Source: Cloeon dipterum
Lineage: Eukaryota; Arthropoda; Insecta; Ephemeroptera; Baetidae
DNA length: 64,000 nucleotides
Direction of reading: 5' to 3'
NCBI RefSeq assembly: GCF_949628265.1
Contig: NC_088789.1
Coordinates: forward strand, 28,141,883-28,205,882
Shown here: positions 24,555 to 36,878 of the stretch, one piece after another
Layout of the letters: each line of letters opens with the position of its first letter
How positions within the stretch are numbered: the stretch's first letter is position 1
The notes under the pieces: model-generated
Databases searched by the model: none
What the model saw: the letters and a program-made list of their open reading frames with translations, nothing else
What the model was told of the DNA's origin: nothing
Position numbers and translations under genes: made by a program

Positions 24555-25105
24555 GAAAAAATCGGCATGAAGGTTAAGCAAACTCAAGAAATGAAATTTG
24601 CTAGCAGATATTGCGTCATAAATATATTTAAAATAATAATATGTTCAATTTTACGCGCTTCAAGAGACAGTTTTGAAACACTTTGAAACCTCTCGGTATC
24701 TCATCTCTCCGTGGTGTAATTTAAAAAATAATATTTTGTTTTTGGATTCCTCTTGCTGACGCTGAGCTCGATCAAACTGACATTCAATTTAATATCCACA
24801 ATCAAGTTCATAGCACACTTCTCTATATTTTGCTTTTTAAATTAAATTTTGAAATGAGCTCAGTATTTTGGGATTTTAATGTGCGATGGAAAGTTGCCCC
24901 ACGACATGACAAGTGGTGCTCATTTCTACTTTCGGGAATTTCCACTTTAAAAACACTCGATTTTTTACATTTTCGTGTTTTGAAAAGTTTGTAAACTCCA
25001 AATCTCGGGTTCTGACCATCAGATTTGCGACAACTATCCACCGTTTGACTCTTATAAACCTACCCTGACCATCTAAAGGGTTAAGGGGGTTGCTTACCCC
25101 CACGT
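24555..25105 (+). repeat. Old dispersed repeat of about 550 bp, copy 1
   Basis: Shares in order ggcatga.ggttaagca, ctc.gtatctcat...gtggtgtaattt, ttcctct...gagc.cgat, and the 3' block ctccaaatctcgggttct...ccaccgtttgact...aaagggttaaggggg with 33775-34755 and 46060-46570. Divergence between copies is visible throughout, so the family is old. Confidence 0.65.
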
Positions 25106-28100
25106 CTTCCGATTTTTGGCACGTCGACCGAGTGAGATTTGGCTTTCTAATCATTTTCGGCCCTGGCACTGCCAAAAATTAAATCCAGCCATCATTATTT
25201 TGAGGTAATTTAAATGATTTATTAAGCGATGCGTGCTTTAGGGGAAAATATGGGTTGCCTGAAACTGCAGAAATATTTCGTACAAAATTACAATTATTTT
25301 AAAATTCGTAATAAACTATGAAATTAACTTATTTTTAAGCAATTTGAATTTGAGATAAAAAATTGGATGAATTTTATATTTTGTTGGTTTTTGGTCTCTG
25401 TTTAGGAGGCAAAGAGGTTTACAAAAGCCTCGAATCTCTCTTGAGGAAAGTGGATCTAGCAGACTTACAGTGTTATTCCGTTGTCATAGCTATGACCCCT
25501 GTGCCGTCCTTTGATTCGCTGATTTCGTACCAGAATAGCTCATTTTCTTGCTTCTTCCTGGAAGCGACCACGCCAAAGCTTTGTGAGCAGAGACACAATT
25601 CATCCTTTTGTGTGGATCGCACGTACGCCCTAAGTCGAGGAAAAAAGTTGAGACAGCTTATTTTTGCAAAAACTGGAGATCAGCCTGAAAATAGATTATA
25701 AAAAGTGCAGATCGAGCTAAGTATAATGGTTAAATTCCAGGATTTGCCAAATTTATCTAAAAATTTAACGGTTTGTCAGTGTTTTTTGCTTGATTTTGAT
25801 TGCTCTGTCCAACGCTGTGCGAATTTGAGAGCTAAATTTTCCCTCATGCGTAATAAATCATGATTTTCTCAAAAATTTCAACCTCGTTTCACAGAAAAAT
25901 ATAACAAACGACTTTTAAAATAATGAAATGATGAATTCATGATTCATCACAAACCAGCAATTAATTATTATGAGATATTTCTAATAGCTGCTCCAGTTTC
26001 ATTACATTCTTTAATCGATAAATCGCGTAATTTCCTACATTTCTCCCCATAGTTATGACGAGGAAGCAGCGTGTGTTCACTCTCTTAACGGCTCTAATTA
26101 GACAAGCGCACATAATTAATTTCAGGCAACGCCTCCGCACTCTCCTTTCGTTCAAAAGCAAGCAAAGCTCGGCGGTGCCGACCTTTGACACGCAGACGTG
26201 AACAAAGCGCCTAGGCTGCTGCTTATTTTATCGCGGCGCATCATCTTTCACGGCGGGAAATGAAAAGCCTCTGCCGCCGCACAGCACGCCCAGATAAACG
26301 ACACAAAAACACGCTTTCAAGCAGCCTATTTTAGTTGAAAACTGGAAAACTAGATCCGCGTGATGCAATATCGAAAGGTAGCAGAGAGGTCACCCATTTA
26401 TACAAACTGGGACTGTTCGATTATGTGGAGAAAAGAAGAAATAAATACGACCACAAATCGCGCGCCTGCCAATAAAACTCAGGGACACACACACTGCTTG
26501 AAACTTGCGGACAGAAGATTAATTGCATCTTGATCCGAATCTTCGCTTTAAATGGAGGAGCGAGTAGTAGAAATTTACGAAATTTAATCAATTATTATGG
26601 GATTTCAAGGCTGTAATTATTTAAATGTATATTTTTATGTATGCTGGAACACCCTGACGCCAGGGTTAGTATTTTAACCTGTTGCTTTTCAATACAATCA
26701 AACCGTGTGATTTTTATTTTTTTTCCTATTCACTTAAAACAGAAATTCCAATTTTTAAAATATCTGGAAAATGTTGGTTTCTCCACCGGGTGCCAGGTTG
26801 CGATCTGTGTTGGTTCCCGCCGGTCAGAAGTCAATATGGCGTCGAAATAACACGGAGGTCAATCAGGAGACAGTCCAGCAGCCAATCAGAAGCGTCGAAA
26901 AAGGGGCGTGCCGACCTGATAATTTCAATCCCGAGTATTTTGTTACATTTCCGTTAGCCTGATGTGCCATCTAAAGGTTGATTCGCCAATTACCGGGCTA
27001 ATCAGCTGTTAGTAAAGAAATAACAACACAAAAATTCATTCTGCTGAAGCTATTTTCATGATTTTCCCGCCGTATTCTACCAGACGCCATGTTTGCGCGT
27101 CCCCCGATGGATTTCTCCATCCTAAAAATTTCTAGGCTTATAAAACAACATCAAAATCTCCTGGAAACTCCCAATTACAATCAAGATTGAAAGCTCAGGG
27201 ATATTTCCTCTCTCTCCTTTCGCAAAAACAATGCTTGCAGCGCAGGGATTTAGTTTTGACCAGCTTTCAGTGGCATATATGTACTGTCAGAGCACGAGTT
27301 AGTTCTTCTGCTTCACGCGGGTGAAAAGGAGATGAACAGCACGCGTGCTTTACAGCAAACTTTTGCTCTCCATAAAGAGCAAGATCAGTAGTAGTTCGAA
27401 CATTGCAGCGAGGTGCATCTGCATTAAACAAACTACTGGTCACGAGCACTGCAGCGGCATAAAAACGAGCGCATCGAGTTTCTCCAGAGAGTGATTGAAT
27501 ATTTCCATCTGCACTCCGCGCGCAACTATTGTCCCGTTCATGTGCGCGGCGCATATAATTAAATTATCACCTGATTGTTCGGCGTTGACATAATGAAGTG
27601 AATTCCATTATGTGCTACTGCAATGGCCGGGGGATTGCTCTCTTGTCTTCCAAGTCTTGAGAACAGAAACAAGTAGACGATTTAATTAGCATAATCTGTG
27701 CCGCGTAATTATACGCGCCGGGCTTGCTAAACCTGAACTGCTATTTATAGGCAGACCATTATACACGTTTTTTGCACAGCAGAGTCGATCAAATTGTTGT
27801 TTGAGTAATCATCATCTCTACAGTGTCGGACCAAGAATTTTCGTAAACTGTTTGATGAATAAAATAGTTTTTCCGCAATTTTTTTTATTAATTTTCGATG
27901 ATGTGCAAAAAAATCCCTACATTGTGATTCTTTAAGAAATTTAAACGACATTTACAGTAAAATTCTCCGCTCCATTTGCCATTTCAACCAGGAAGTTTTG
28001 CGATGATCTCATTTTTATTAATTTCTTTCGTTGCTGTCGATCTCATCAAATATCGATCGCCATTAAATTTGCATTACGATGAGTACGCAACAATTTTCCC

Positions 28101-29086
28101 GCCAACACCATGCTGTGTATCATTAGCATATACCGCGCGCAGATCGCGTTCCATTTTGCCCGCCGCCTGTTAAATTAGACTAATTGACGACTGCGAGAAG
28201 CGTATCGAGTGTGCGCAATAAATAAGTATATACAGCCGGCTGCATTATGGTCTCATTGTATATGCGCGCGGCTCGAGGTTTTGACAGACACGTCAATGGA
28301 ATGTGAAGTTGAAGATACGTCCCGTCCGAAATGGGTTCGTTGCTGCGAGATGTTGTCAGACGGAGAGAAAGTGATTCAATTGCCGGCCGGCCGGCCGAAA
28401 AATGGTCCATTATTTTATTTCATCAAACGGAGAGAACCGTTTTTTTAATTTATTAATTGTAGAAAGCACAAGAAGAATCTTATATGCTCCAAATTTTCTG
28501 ATAAATTAAGTGAGTGGAATAATAGCAACAAATCTGTTACAAAATTCAAGGTCAAATAACAGAAAACTCAATTCAATTAAAAGTTATTTTAATAGCATTG
28601 ATTGGCGGAAAAGTCTGCATTGAGAGAAAAATTCACTTAAAGGTAACCAGTACGATGAACTGTGGTCAATTTTATTTTTGAGGATTTTACTTTCAGGAGG
28701 GCATTTTGGAATGAATATTTAATACCCCGTGGTTTTATCTAAAAATAACAAATGTTTTAATAACTGAATTCATCTCCTCAAGCCTGATTCAAGCCATCAA
28801 AAGTGAGAAAAAAATTAATAAATTATTTTGACGGAAAAGAAATTTATTAATTAATAAAGAGACTGCTGCGTCATTTAATAATTCTAAAATGTCTTTCAAA
28901 TTCAAAAACTAGCTCAAAAGCCATCTATTTTGCACCAAATAACTAATATTATTGGATTACCAAATGAAAATTTCATTTAATTTCGTATTTTTATATAGAT
29001 AGAATAATCACCTGAGAAGATTGAAAAACAATACAAGGAATTTGATGTTCAAAGTTGAATTTTATTCATCCAGAGACAAACAAACA

Positions 29087-30589
29087 CTAAGGATTGCCCA
29101 CTCCACCTGGGATTTCTGTGAGTAAATATTCAATACAGCTTAAGAAGCTGGAGTAGAAGCCGACTTGGTCGTTGACGCTACAGCCGTTGCAGCCGATTTC
29201 GGACGAAGAGGAGTAAATCGCGTTCACCTGGCCATTGATCACCACCGCTGGAGCTCTGAAGAAAGTCGGCGTTGATCCATCTCCAAAGGCATCGGAAATA
29301 TACTGCAAAAAGCAAAATTGTTGATATTTAAAGCTGTCAACGCGCGTGTCAGACCGAGCAAAAGCCAGGAGTCACGTTGATGTCCACGCAAACACTTTCA
29401 AAGAGGTCGTTGGTGATGGTCACGCAGTGTCCCTCGTTGAACACAGTCAAGGGTTTCACTTTTTTCAGCACGTCCTGCATTTAATGGTCATTCAACAAAA
29501 GGAGAAAAACATTATTTAAAAAAAATACGTCGTTTTCATTGAACAAGATAAATTCTGCGTTGGTCAAGTTGTCTGAGAGGCGATTGAAACTGAACTGCGA
29601 CATCGAAATATATGGTCCGGGGAGTGGTCTGCATGTTCTCAAGATGGCAAAGCGTCCTGATGCGATTATAGTACTCTTCGGTGTCCGATAGACCACGCCA
29701 AACTGATCGGTAATTTTGATCAAGGCGGCACTAAAAATTAATAAAGTCAAAATGACAATTCAAAAAAAGCTAATTAAATTTAATTCTTTGACGAAATTGT
29801 CGTGTACACCAATCGATTTCTAAGGTTAAAATTAGGTTAGGCGTCCGAATTTTCCGACCGGAAGTTCAGCGTGACGTGCGTAATGTAATTCCAAAGTGTT
29901 TTTGGCGCCTAATAGAAGTACGTACCTGTGTGCTTCGCTCTGATTGGTCGATCCCGGGCATGCGTCAAATCTAAGTAGAGCCATCACAGACCGTCTATGC
30001 GACGGCTGACTGTCCAGCCATCTACCCTAGATTTGACGCATGCGCCACGGCTCAACCAATCAGAGCGAAACACAAAGGTTTGTATACTGCTTGGGTAATG
30101 AAACACATTATTGTATCTATTTTATGTCGGAAAACTTGGTAACCTAACCTTATTCGATTGGTGAAAACGAAAATTTCGTCAAAGACTTCGAATTAAAATC
30201 ATTTTGAGAATAAAAACTGATTCATACTTTTTACGGAAAGCCATGTCAGAGGTGAGGATGTAATTCTGGTTCACCGCGAAACCGGGAAAAGTTATTGGGT
30301 ATCCCAGGTCGGACTGTACTTGCACCCTAAACTTTTTTAGAAAATGCAAAAATTATATTAATACGATGAAAACCATTGAGCAGAAAAAATTAACACTGCG
30401 ACTTATTTTAAATTAAAACAGCCTAAAATGCTTACCACGTATGGAAAAGCCAAGGGATCAGTAATGTTAGCAATGGGGCACTGACCAACAACGGCTGAGG
30501 AAAAAATTCTCTTGTCAAACCAATGTAAAAGAATCAAGCGATCACTTACCTGAAAATAACGTCAAGTAGAAGAACAAAGAGGAAAGCAT
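29087..30589 (-). CDS. Secreted S1-family serine protease homologue, catalytically dead
   Basis: Exons 30550-30589, 30436-30494, 30228-30313, 29529-29730, 29355-29474 and 29087-29302 sum to 723 nt (240 aa, usual for a lone trypsin-fold domain). It starts with a signal peptide (MLSSLFFYLTLFS; cleavage near VVGQ). The layout FPGFAVNQNYILTSDMAFR, later CVDINVTPGFCS, AFGDGSTPTFF, then AVVINGQVNAIYSSSSEIGC and a C-terminal YSSFLSCIEYLL follows chymotrypsin order. However, TAAHC is replaced by TSDMAF, the Asp102 region reads NAALIKI and GDSGGP reads GDGSTP, so none of the triad is intact. Such homologues act as cofactors or binders in immunity, gut or saliva. The exon 3 acceptor (TACAG|TCC) was chosen by phase. 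A TATA box lies 55 bp upstream of the ATG. The intron at 29731-30227 holds a MITE. Confidence 0.78.
29784..30185. mobile_element. Foldback MITE in a serine protease homologue intron
   Basis: The ends are inverted: tttgacgaaattgtcg...caccaatcgattt and aatcgattggtgaaaacg... The inside also mirrors (gctctgattggtcgat...gcatgcgtcaaatc against gatttgacgcatgcg...caaccaatcagagc). It is related to 7544-7903 by its ends (gacgaa.tt and accaatcgatt). No protein is encoded. Confidence 0.75.
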
Positions 30590-30643
30590 GTTGGCGGACA
30601 GAATGCGGCCTCAGAATCACCTCGTTTGCTCATTTTTCGCCTG

Positions 30644-30651
30644 CCTTTATA
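30644..30651 (-). promoter_or_regulatory. TATA box of the serine protease homologue
   Basis: TATAAAGG on the minus strand, 55 bp before the ATG at 30589. This places transcription start near 30620 with a leader of about 30 nt. Confidence 0.65.
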
Positions 30652-31830
30652 CACTTATGTATGACAATGATTAATTTTTAAATGATATGCATTCAGATAT
30701 TTTAAAGTGCACAGCTCACTATATCTTTTCAGAAGACAAGTAGTTGTCAGGTTTTGACAATTATATCTTTTTAATTTTACCTTCCGAGGGAGCACAAATA
30801 GGCGTTTTTTCTGACAGTTGCAGAATTTATTAGAGACAATGCCAACGCAGGGTCTCAAAATTTATTGCACTGACATTTTTATCAAATTTATTTACCTCGG
30901 ATGTCAGTCCACTCCTAACTGTTGGAAAAACATAAGTGAGGGGATATATTTCTTCCATTTTTTATGAAGGTAAGCAGTGTGTGACAAAAGTATTAAAAAA
31001 AACAGTGATTTAAGGCTTAAAGCGTTTTGTTAATTAAACTGAAATTAATCCCTATGAACACCAGACTTTCACTTCAGGCGCTTGGCAAAATAAATAAAAT
31101 ATGGACCATTTTAGCAGAAAATAATCCAATAAGCCAAAGATACAAAATCGATAATTTTAAATTACCGAAAACATTTTTAGTAATATATCCACAACCCTAA
31201 AATAAAAAGACCAACCGCCGAAAGTGCTCCTCTTTGATGTTGAGGTCATGCAGAGAAAGTGATTCAATTGCCTGCCGACCAAAAAAAAACGGTGGTCCAT
31301 TTGTTTTCGCCCGCGTAAAGAGCGTGAAATTGAAAAATTATAACGTTTGTGTTTTTGAAAGCAGCATATAATTTCACTATGACAAACTCGTCGGCCTCCG
31401 CGCATCAAACACTTGCAATCAGGTCAGCAAAATAATATTTCGCTCGATTTATATCACTGGACCGGCCGGCGGTCGGTCGGTGGACGAGATGGTCGGTGTG
31501 ACGTCACGTGCGAAAGCGACCTTGCACATTATGCACACTTACCGCGCGCGCTTCTCACGGTGGGTGGCAGATGAGCGTGGCCAGGTGAAAGGAGAGCCGG
31601 CGCATGATTCAAATCAGATCACCAGAGAAGAGATCCTCATCCTCGTACTCGCTTCATCTCGCGTAACACCGGTGCATGACGACAGATATATCACCTTGCT
31701 TGCTTGCATGCAGCAAATTCTTCCTTTCGGCGCACCTCTTCATTTCACCTCATCGCGGTTTCTCTCTCTTCGGCTGTTGGTTTCTTCTTATTGTTGCGGT
31801 TACAATGACGAAGAGAAACAGTTAGGATAG

Positions 31831-32262
31831 TTAAAGTGGAATGATACTGCGGGCAACAATTGAAAATTATTTGAATTGTTGGATGCCATACGCAATTGAT
31901 CGATAAACAATTTGCAATAATAAAAAAGGACCTTCCTACAGTAAAAATTCAAATTGTGCCAATTTTCTCCAAAATTTACAGCGTTTGAACGTATTTTCTT
32001 GGCGTATTCCGATTCCTCTCGTCGAGATCTGTCCAACGGAGTCTGCCACTTATTGGGGAAACTCTTGGTTTTGAAATTAAATCGGATTTCAAGTAAGGAG
32101 ACAGCCAGTACCATTTGAAAAGCACGCTAACTTTCCAGCCAATTTTCTCAAAAAATTGCAGTTCTTCTCAGGTCAATTTAGGCTTTAACTGAATCCTAAG
32201 GGACGAGTTTATGCGTTGGCAACAAGCATTTTCCAGGCTTTTGCACTATCATTCACATTTAA
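31831..32262 (-). mobile_element. TTAA-target MITE, copy 2
   Basis: Flanked by TTAA (31831-31834 and 32259-32262) and reverse complementary to the copies at 21088 and 34069 along its whole length. The terminal repeat reads AGTGGAATGATACTG at the left end and a slightly decayed CTATCATTC at the right. Confidence 0.85.
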
Positions 32263-33774
32263 GACTTAACGCAAGCTAAGAATTGGTGAAAAACCTGTTT
32301 AATTTCTGATTTTAAGACCAGCACGGATTCAAAATGTAAGAGACGCATATTACTACAGCTTAATTAATTAATTTTCAATTATGTAACCTGAACAAGGGCC
32401 ACCAAATTGTTTGGCAAACAGATCACGCTTGGCTGCACGCGGAGCGCTGATAACCGTGAAGGTAAAAAAAGTCCCTGAATTTTCACGAACGCAGCAATTA
32501 AATTACAAGTATACAACAATTAACAAATCAATTCGTTTCGAAAGCTCACTCGTATTTAATTAAATCTCGCGTGGCAAGGTGATCTCAAATTGAATGCATT
32601 TTTCAGCCTGACTGCACTGCACTGTCTTGTTTAATCGCCAGATTTGCGAGTTCAATGTTAAACCTGTGACACAACAAAAGAAAAACAACTGTAACACCCA
32701 TGCAGCGATCGCTCTTCGCGGTCCAAATTTATTTTGCAATTGTATAAAAGTGATGAATGGACGAGTAATGATAAATCTCATTGTGTATTCTGTTCAACTC
32801 GACTTCAGCAACACGTTATATATTGTGTGCGATAGTCATCTTATTCGTTGACAGGCGCATCATTTAACTTCAAATACGAAATAAAATTTATTTGAACAAG
32901 CGCAAGGGTTGCAAAATGCTGCTCCATGTTTGAACTATTCAAAGCATCAAATTAATGAAATGAAATTTAAGCTGATGAAATTTAACTCTAATCAATTTTA
33001 ATTCAATTTAAAAAAGATTTGGTTTATTTTAACCCAAAATGTAATCGAATGTTGAATGTTACACAATTTTATCACTGTGCGCGCGTTCAATAAATAAGAA
33101 TCGCACCGGCACGCTATCTGCTGTAAAATCCGTAAAATCTGCCAGTCAGCTAGGAAATCGATGCGTATGAGTATCGTCTGGAAGCATTTTTGCACGAAAG
33201 ACAAATTGCTTGTCTGCAAGGATGATTTCATGGCTCATCTCCTCAAGAAAAAAATTCATCGCGTGATGATCGCGGCCAATTTTTCCTCTACATACCGTGC
33301 CTTTAATTCGGCTTATTAAACTTTGATCTTCTCTGATATTAACCAGGTCAATGTGAGCTCGTCTGCATCGAGCGTAATTATTACCAGTGGCCTAATGAAA
33401 AAATTACACCTCGGAAATAATTTATGTATTGCAAGTTGCTTTGTTCAACTATGAAGATAATACGCAACTTTTCAGTCTATTTGTGCGATGTAGAACAATC
33501 CTTTCCTTTATTTCAATGCCTGATTAGCCGAGCATGTTTGAAGAAGCATTTATTACGGATTTATGTAAACGAGATCGCATTGATCTTGTCATCTCGTTTG
33601 TAAGGTCATCTGGACTTTCAAAACTAAATTACTCTACGGCAAAGGGCAATTTAGTTAGAAACGAAGCAGTTATTTATGTCTTTTAAATTATAAGGCAGTA
33701 AATTTTATTTTATCATTTTAGGCCGTTAAGTCAAATTAAAAAATTCCCTTTTGCCGAAATCGCATGGGTCGAAG

Positions 33775-34755
33775 GACGAAATTGGCATGAGGTTAAGCAG
33801 TAATCAGTCTTTACTACATAAATTATGTTATAAAAGGATAGATATTTGATTTCACGGGTTTTAAGGGACACTTTTTGAAACCTCAGTATCTCACCTCACT
33901 GTGGTGCAATTTAAAAAATAAGATGTGCTTTGAATTTCTCTCGTCGAGCCCGATTGAACTGATACAAAATTTACGTCCTAGGTAAGGGTAAAGGTCATTA
34001 CTGTTAATTTTGGTTTATAATTAAAACTTTGGAAATAAGCTCTGGAATTTTTTAATTTGAAAATGAGTTTAAAGAGGAATGATACTGGAAAAGCCTGGAA
34101 AATGCTTCTTGCCAATGCATAGACTCGTCCCTTAGGATTCAGTTAAAGCCTAAATTGACCTAAGGAGCGCTGTAATTTTTTGAGAAACTTGGCTGGAAAG
34201 TTACCGTGCTTTTCAAATGGTAATGGCTGTCTCCTTACTTGAAATCCGATTTTATTTCAAAACCAAGAGTTTCCCCAATAAGTGGCATACACCGTTGGAC
34301 AGATCTCGACGAGAGGAATCGGAATTTGCCAAGAAAATATGTTCAAGCACTGTAAATTTTGGAGAAAATTGGCAATATTTGAATTTTTATTGTAGGAAGG
34401 TCATTTTTTTATTATTGCAAATTGTTGAACAAATTGTTTATCGGTTAATTGTTTAAGGCATCCAACAGTTTAAATAATTTTCAATTGTTGCCCAGTATCA
34501 TTCCACTTTAAAAGTTTTCCCATGACAATTCTGTCAATTTCAGAGAGTTTTCTTATTAGTTTTCGAGTGATACCTTTTCAAAACTCTAAAAAAACACAAA
34601 TTTTCCGGCTTTCCCGTCTCTTTCAAATATTTTAAATTCCAAATATCGGGTTCTAACCATAAGAATTGCAAAAACTACCCACCGTTAGACTCGTCTCAAC
34701 CTCCCCTGACCAGCTAAAGGGTTAAGGGGATGTTTACCTTCCACCCCTCAATTCC
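33775..34755 (+). repeat. Old dispersed repeat, copy 2, split by a MITE
   Basis: 33775-34068 matches the 5' part of the 24555 and 46060 copies. The TTAA MITE interrupts it, and 34512-34755 continues the match (aagttttcccatgac...aaatatcgggttctaaccat...ccaccgttagactcgtct). The join on either side of the MITE reconstructs the uninterrupted sequence seen at 46300-46325. Confidence 0.75.
34069..34511 (+). mobile_element. TTAA-target MITE, copy 3, nested in an older repeat
   Basis: 443 bp including TTAA at both ends (34069-34072 and 34508-34511). Terminal repeats are GGAATGATACTG and CAGTATCATTCC. It is nearly identical in order and content to copies 1 and 2. The host repeat at 46060-46570 keeps a single TTAA at the equivalent position, which shows that TTAA is the duplicated target. 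Confidence 0.92.
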
Positions 34756-35650
34756 CCTGCTAAAAATTTAATCATAATTTTATTTTTAAATCTAATTGAA
34801 GTGCCCAAAATTACGGCTAAATTATTAATTCACTTCTCAGTTTTAAGCGGTCAATACGCAACTAAAACTTCGCTTTTAATAAGCTCGTGGGCGCTGCATT
34901 AATTAGAAAATGGTCCGGCGGCGAGAGATTTCCTGGATGCCCATCACTCACAATCAAGCGGCGCGTTGCAAAGCATCATTTCACCGAATTCACGCCTGGA
35001 TCGCCAATACGCCGCACTTCTTCTCCATTAATTGAAGATGTATATACATCGAGTAGGCAGCCGCGTGTTATTGCAAAAGCCGTGTATGTGTATGTGAAAT
35101 TTCATCTGCCTGTGCAGAGCACAAGATTACCTCATCGCGTTCGTCAGCTTAATAGGAAATCAAAGGTGGCGCATAGCGATTTCGGCTGCGCGAGTGGGGG
35201 AGAATTAATAACTAATTAACGACTAATTGGATTCGCAGCCTGACGCCTGAGACACGCACGCACCTCAGATCATTTTCGGCCCACCGAACGCGCGAAAAAT
35301 GAGGCGAAAAGCACTCTATTAGAAGGGAAAACGCCGAGAGATTCGACTCGCCCGCTTCGTCAAAGGTGATGTGTCGATTTTGTAAGCAAGCGCTCTCTCG
35401 TCAGCCGCGGGGACCGAATTTCTTCCCGAAAATGATTCAGTCATGCATTCCAGATCAAATTCACTGCTGATTCACTCTCGATTACGAGAACTGCTGCTGC
35501 TGCTGAGAGGAAGTCGTTACTTATTCATAAATGTGTGCGAAGGAAGGTGCCACCTTTGACCTCATAAGCGATGAATATTTATAATCGGCGCATAGCGAGA
35601 GAAGACTTTTTACTCGATCATGCATTGTTTGCCGTTGTTCAGCTTGAATG

Positions 35651-36878
35651 CAATTTCGTTGTGGTAGCGGCTAATGACTGTAACTACACTTGGTAGCGAG
35701 CGGCGAATGACTGGTAATTCAAATACCTCGGCGTTTTTTACCTTTAACTGCACTTCGTTACCAAACACGGTTTCGTGCGTCTTTTGTTTTTTTTTACAAT
35801 GATCTACACCAGGACAAAATTTTACACCATTATGATGGTTAGAAGCGTGATTTTTATGCCATCTAGTGTATGCGATGACAATACATGCAGCAATCGCAGA
35901 AATCAAAACTCAATAATCGCCGACATTGTCATCGCCAAATCTCGGGTTTAAGACATCAGAATTACAAGAACAGCACACCGTTCAACTCGTCTAAACCTTC
36001 CCTAGATAGCCGAAGGGTTTGGAAGGTGATCAACCCTCATCCCCCTTCCACCCTGTGCACTACAGATAAGATAAAAATCGCGTTGCTTAGCACTTTCAGA
36101 CACTTTTTCTCTACAAAACAAGTCTCTTAAATTAAAAAAATACTACCCTAAATTGCATTGGCTATCTATAGGAAATTGAGATGAGTCGAACGGTGTGCAG
36201 TTTTTACATTTTTTTATAATTAGAACCCAAGATTTGGCGGTGGCAATGTTAGCAAAAATGCATGCACGCGCTCATAATATAACGTTAAACTTGATCTTTG
36301 CCGACATAGTCATCCCTAAATCTCGTATTCTAAGCTCTAGACGAGTCGAACGGTGTGCCGTTTTTGCATTTCTGACACTTTGAACCCGAGATTTAGCGAT
36401 GACAATGTTGGCAAAAATCAAATTTTATGTATGCGTGTATGGTATGTATTTTTGCTAATATTTGTCAAATTATCACATAATTACGATAATAACCATAATA
36501 AATATCAAATTGCATAACTGTATCTTTAATTATTTGCACAAATCAATGTCTTAAGGCAGCATAATCACTTGGTAATCAAACTCAAATGTTTAATACCACC
36601 TTCAGGGTCAAGTTTTGGCTATAAAATAAATTAGTGAGACGAAGATTTCTTATGGTGTGACGGTATGAAAATAGCTTCACGATAATGAAGATTTTAAATA
36701 TCGATATCGATTCTACCAACTCATAACGCAAATTTAATAAACTCGTTTTAAGTCTCTCCTGTAAAATCGGTATCGATGTAAATAAAGGTAAAAAACGCCG
36801 AGGTATTTGAATTACCAGTCATTCGCCGCTCGCTACCAAGTGTAGTTACAGTCATTAGCCGCTACCGCAACGATTTGC
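35651..36878. mobile_element. 1.2-kb element with terminal inverted repeats of about 95 bp
   Basis: 35651-35747 (gtagcggctaatgactgtaa...gcgttttttaccttta) is reverse complementary to 36784-36878 with only a few differences. The interior holds a second, smaller inverted repeat built on aaatctcgggttt and gttcgactcgtct motifs (about 35930-36240), plus another copy of that block at 36300-36420. There is no transposase frame. The superfamily is not assigned and the target duplication was not identified. Confidence 0.75.

Larger units (their letters stand above)
22586..29086. other. Long intergenic region, repeats only
   Basis: No exon with recognisable similarity was found on either strand. Identified contents are the repeats at 23060-23480, 23560-23790 and 24555-25105. 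Short GC-rich patches such as 24070-24200 and 28120-28400 could be regulatory. Short open frames here have no family signature or splice support. Confidence 0.5.

Noticed and set aside
25363-25701. Frame of 112 codons starting MDEFYILLVFGLCLGG
   Set aside because: The start resembles a signal peptide, but no family match, no splice signals and AT-rich surroundings; probably chance.
31480-31830. Frame of 116 codons in a GC-richer patch
   Set aside because: No recognisable motif, and it ends in the TTAA MITE boundary region.
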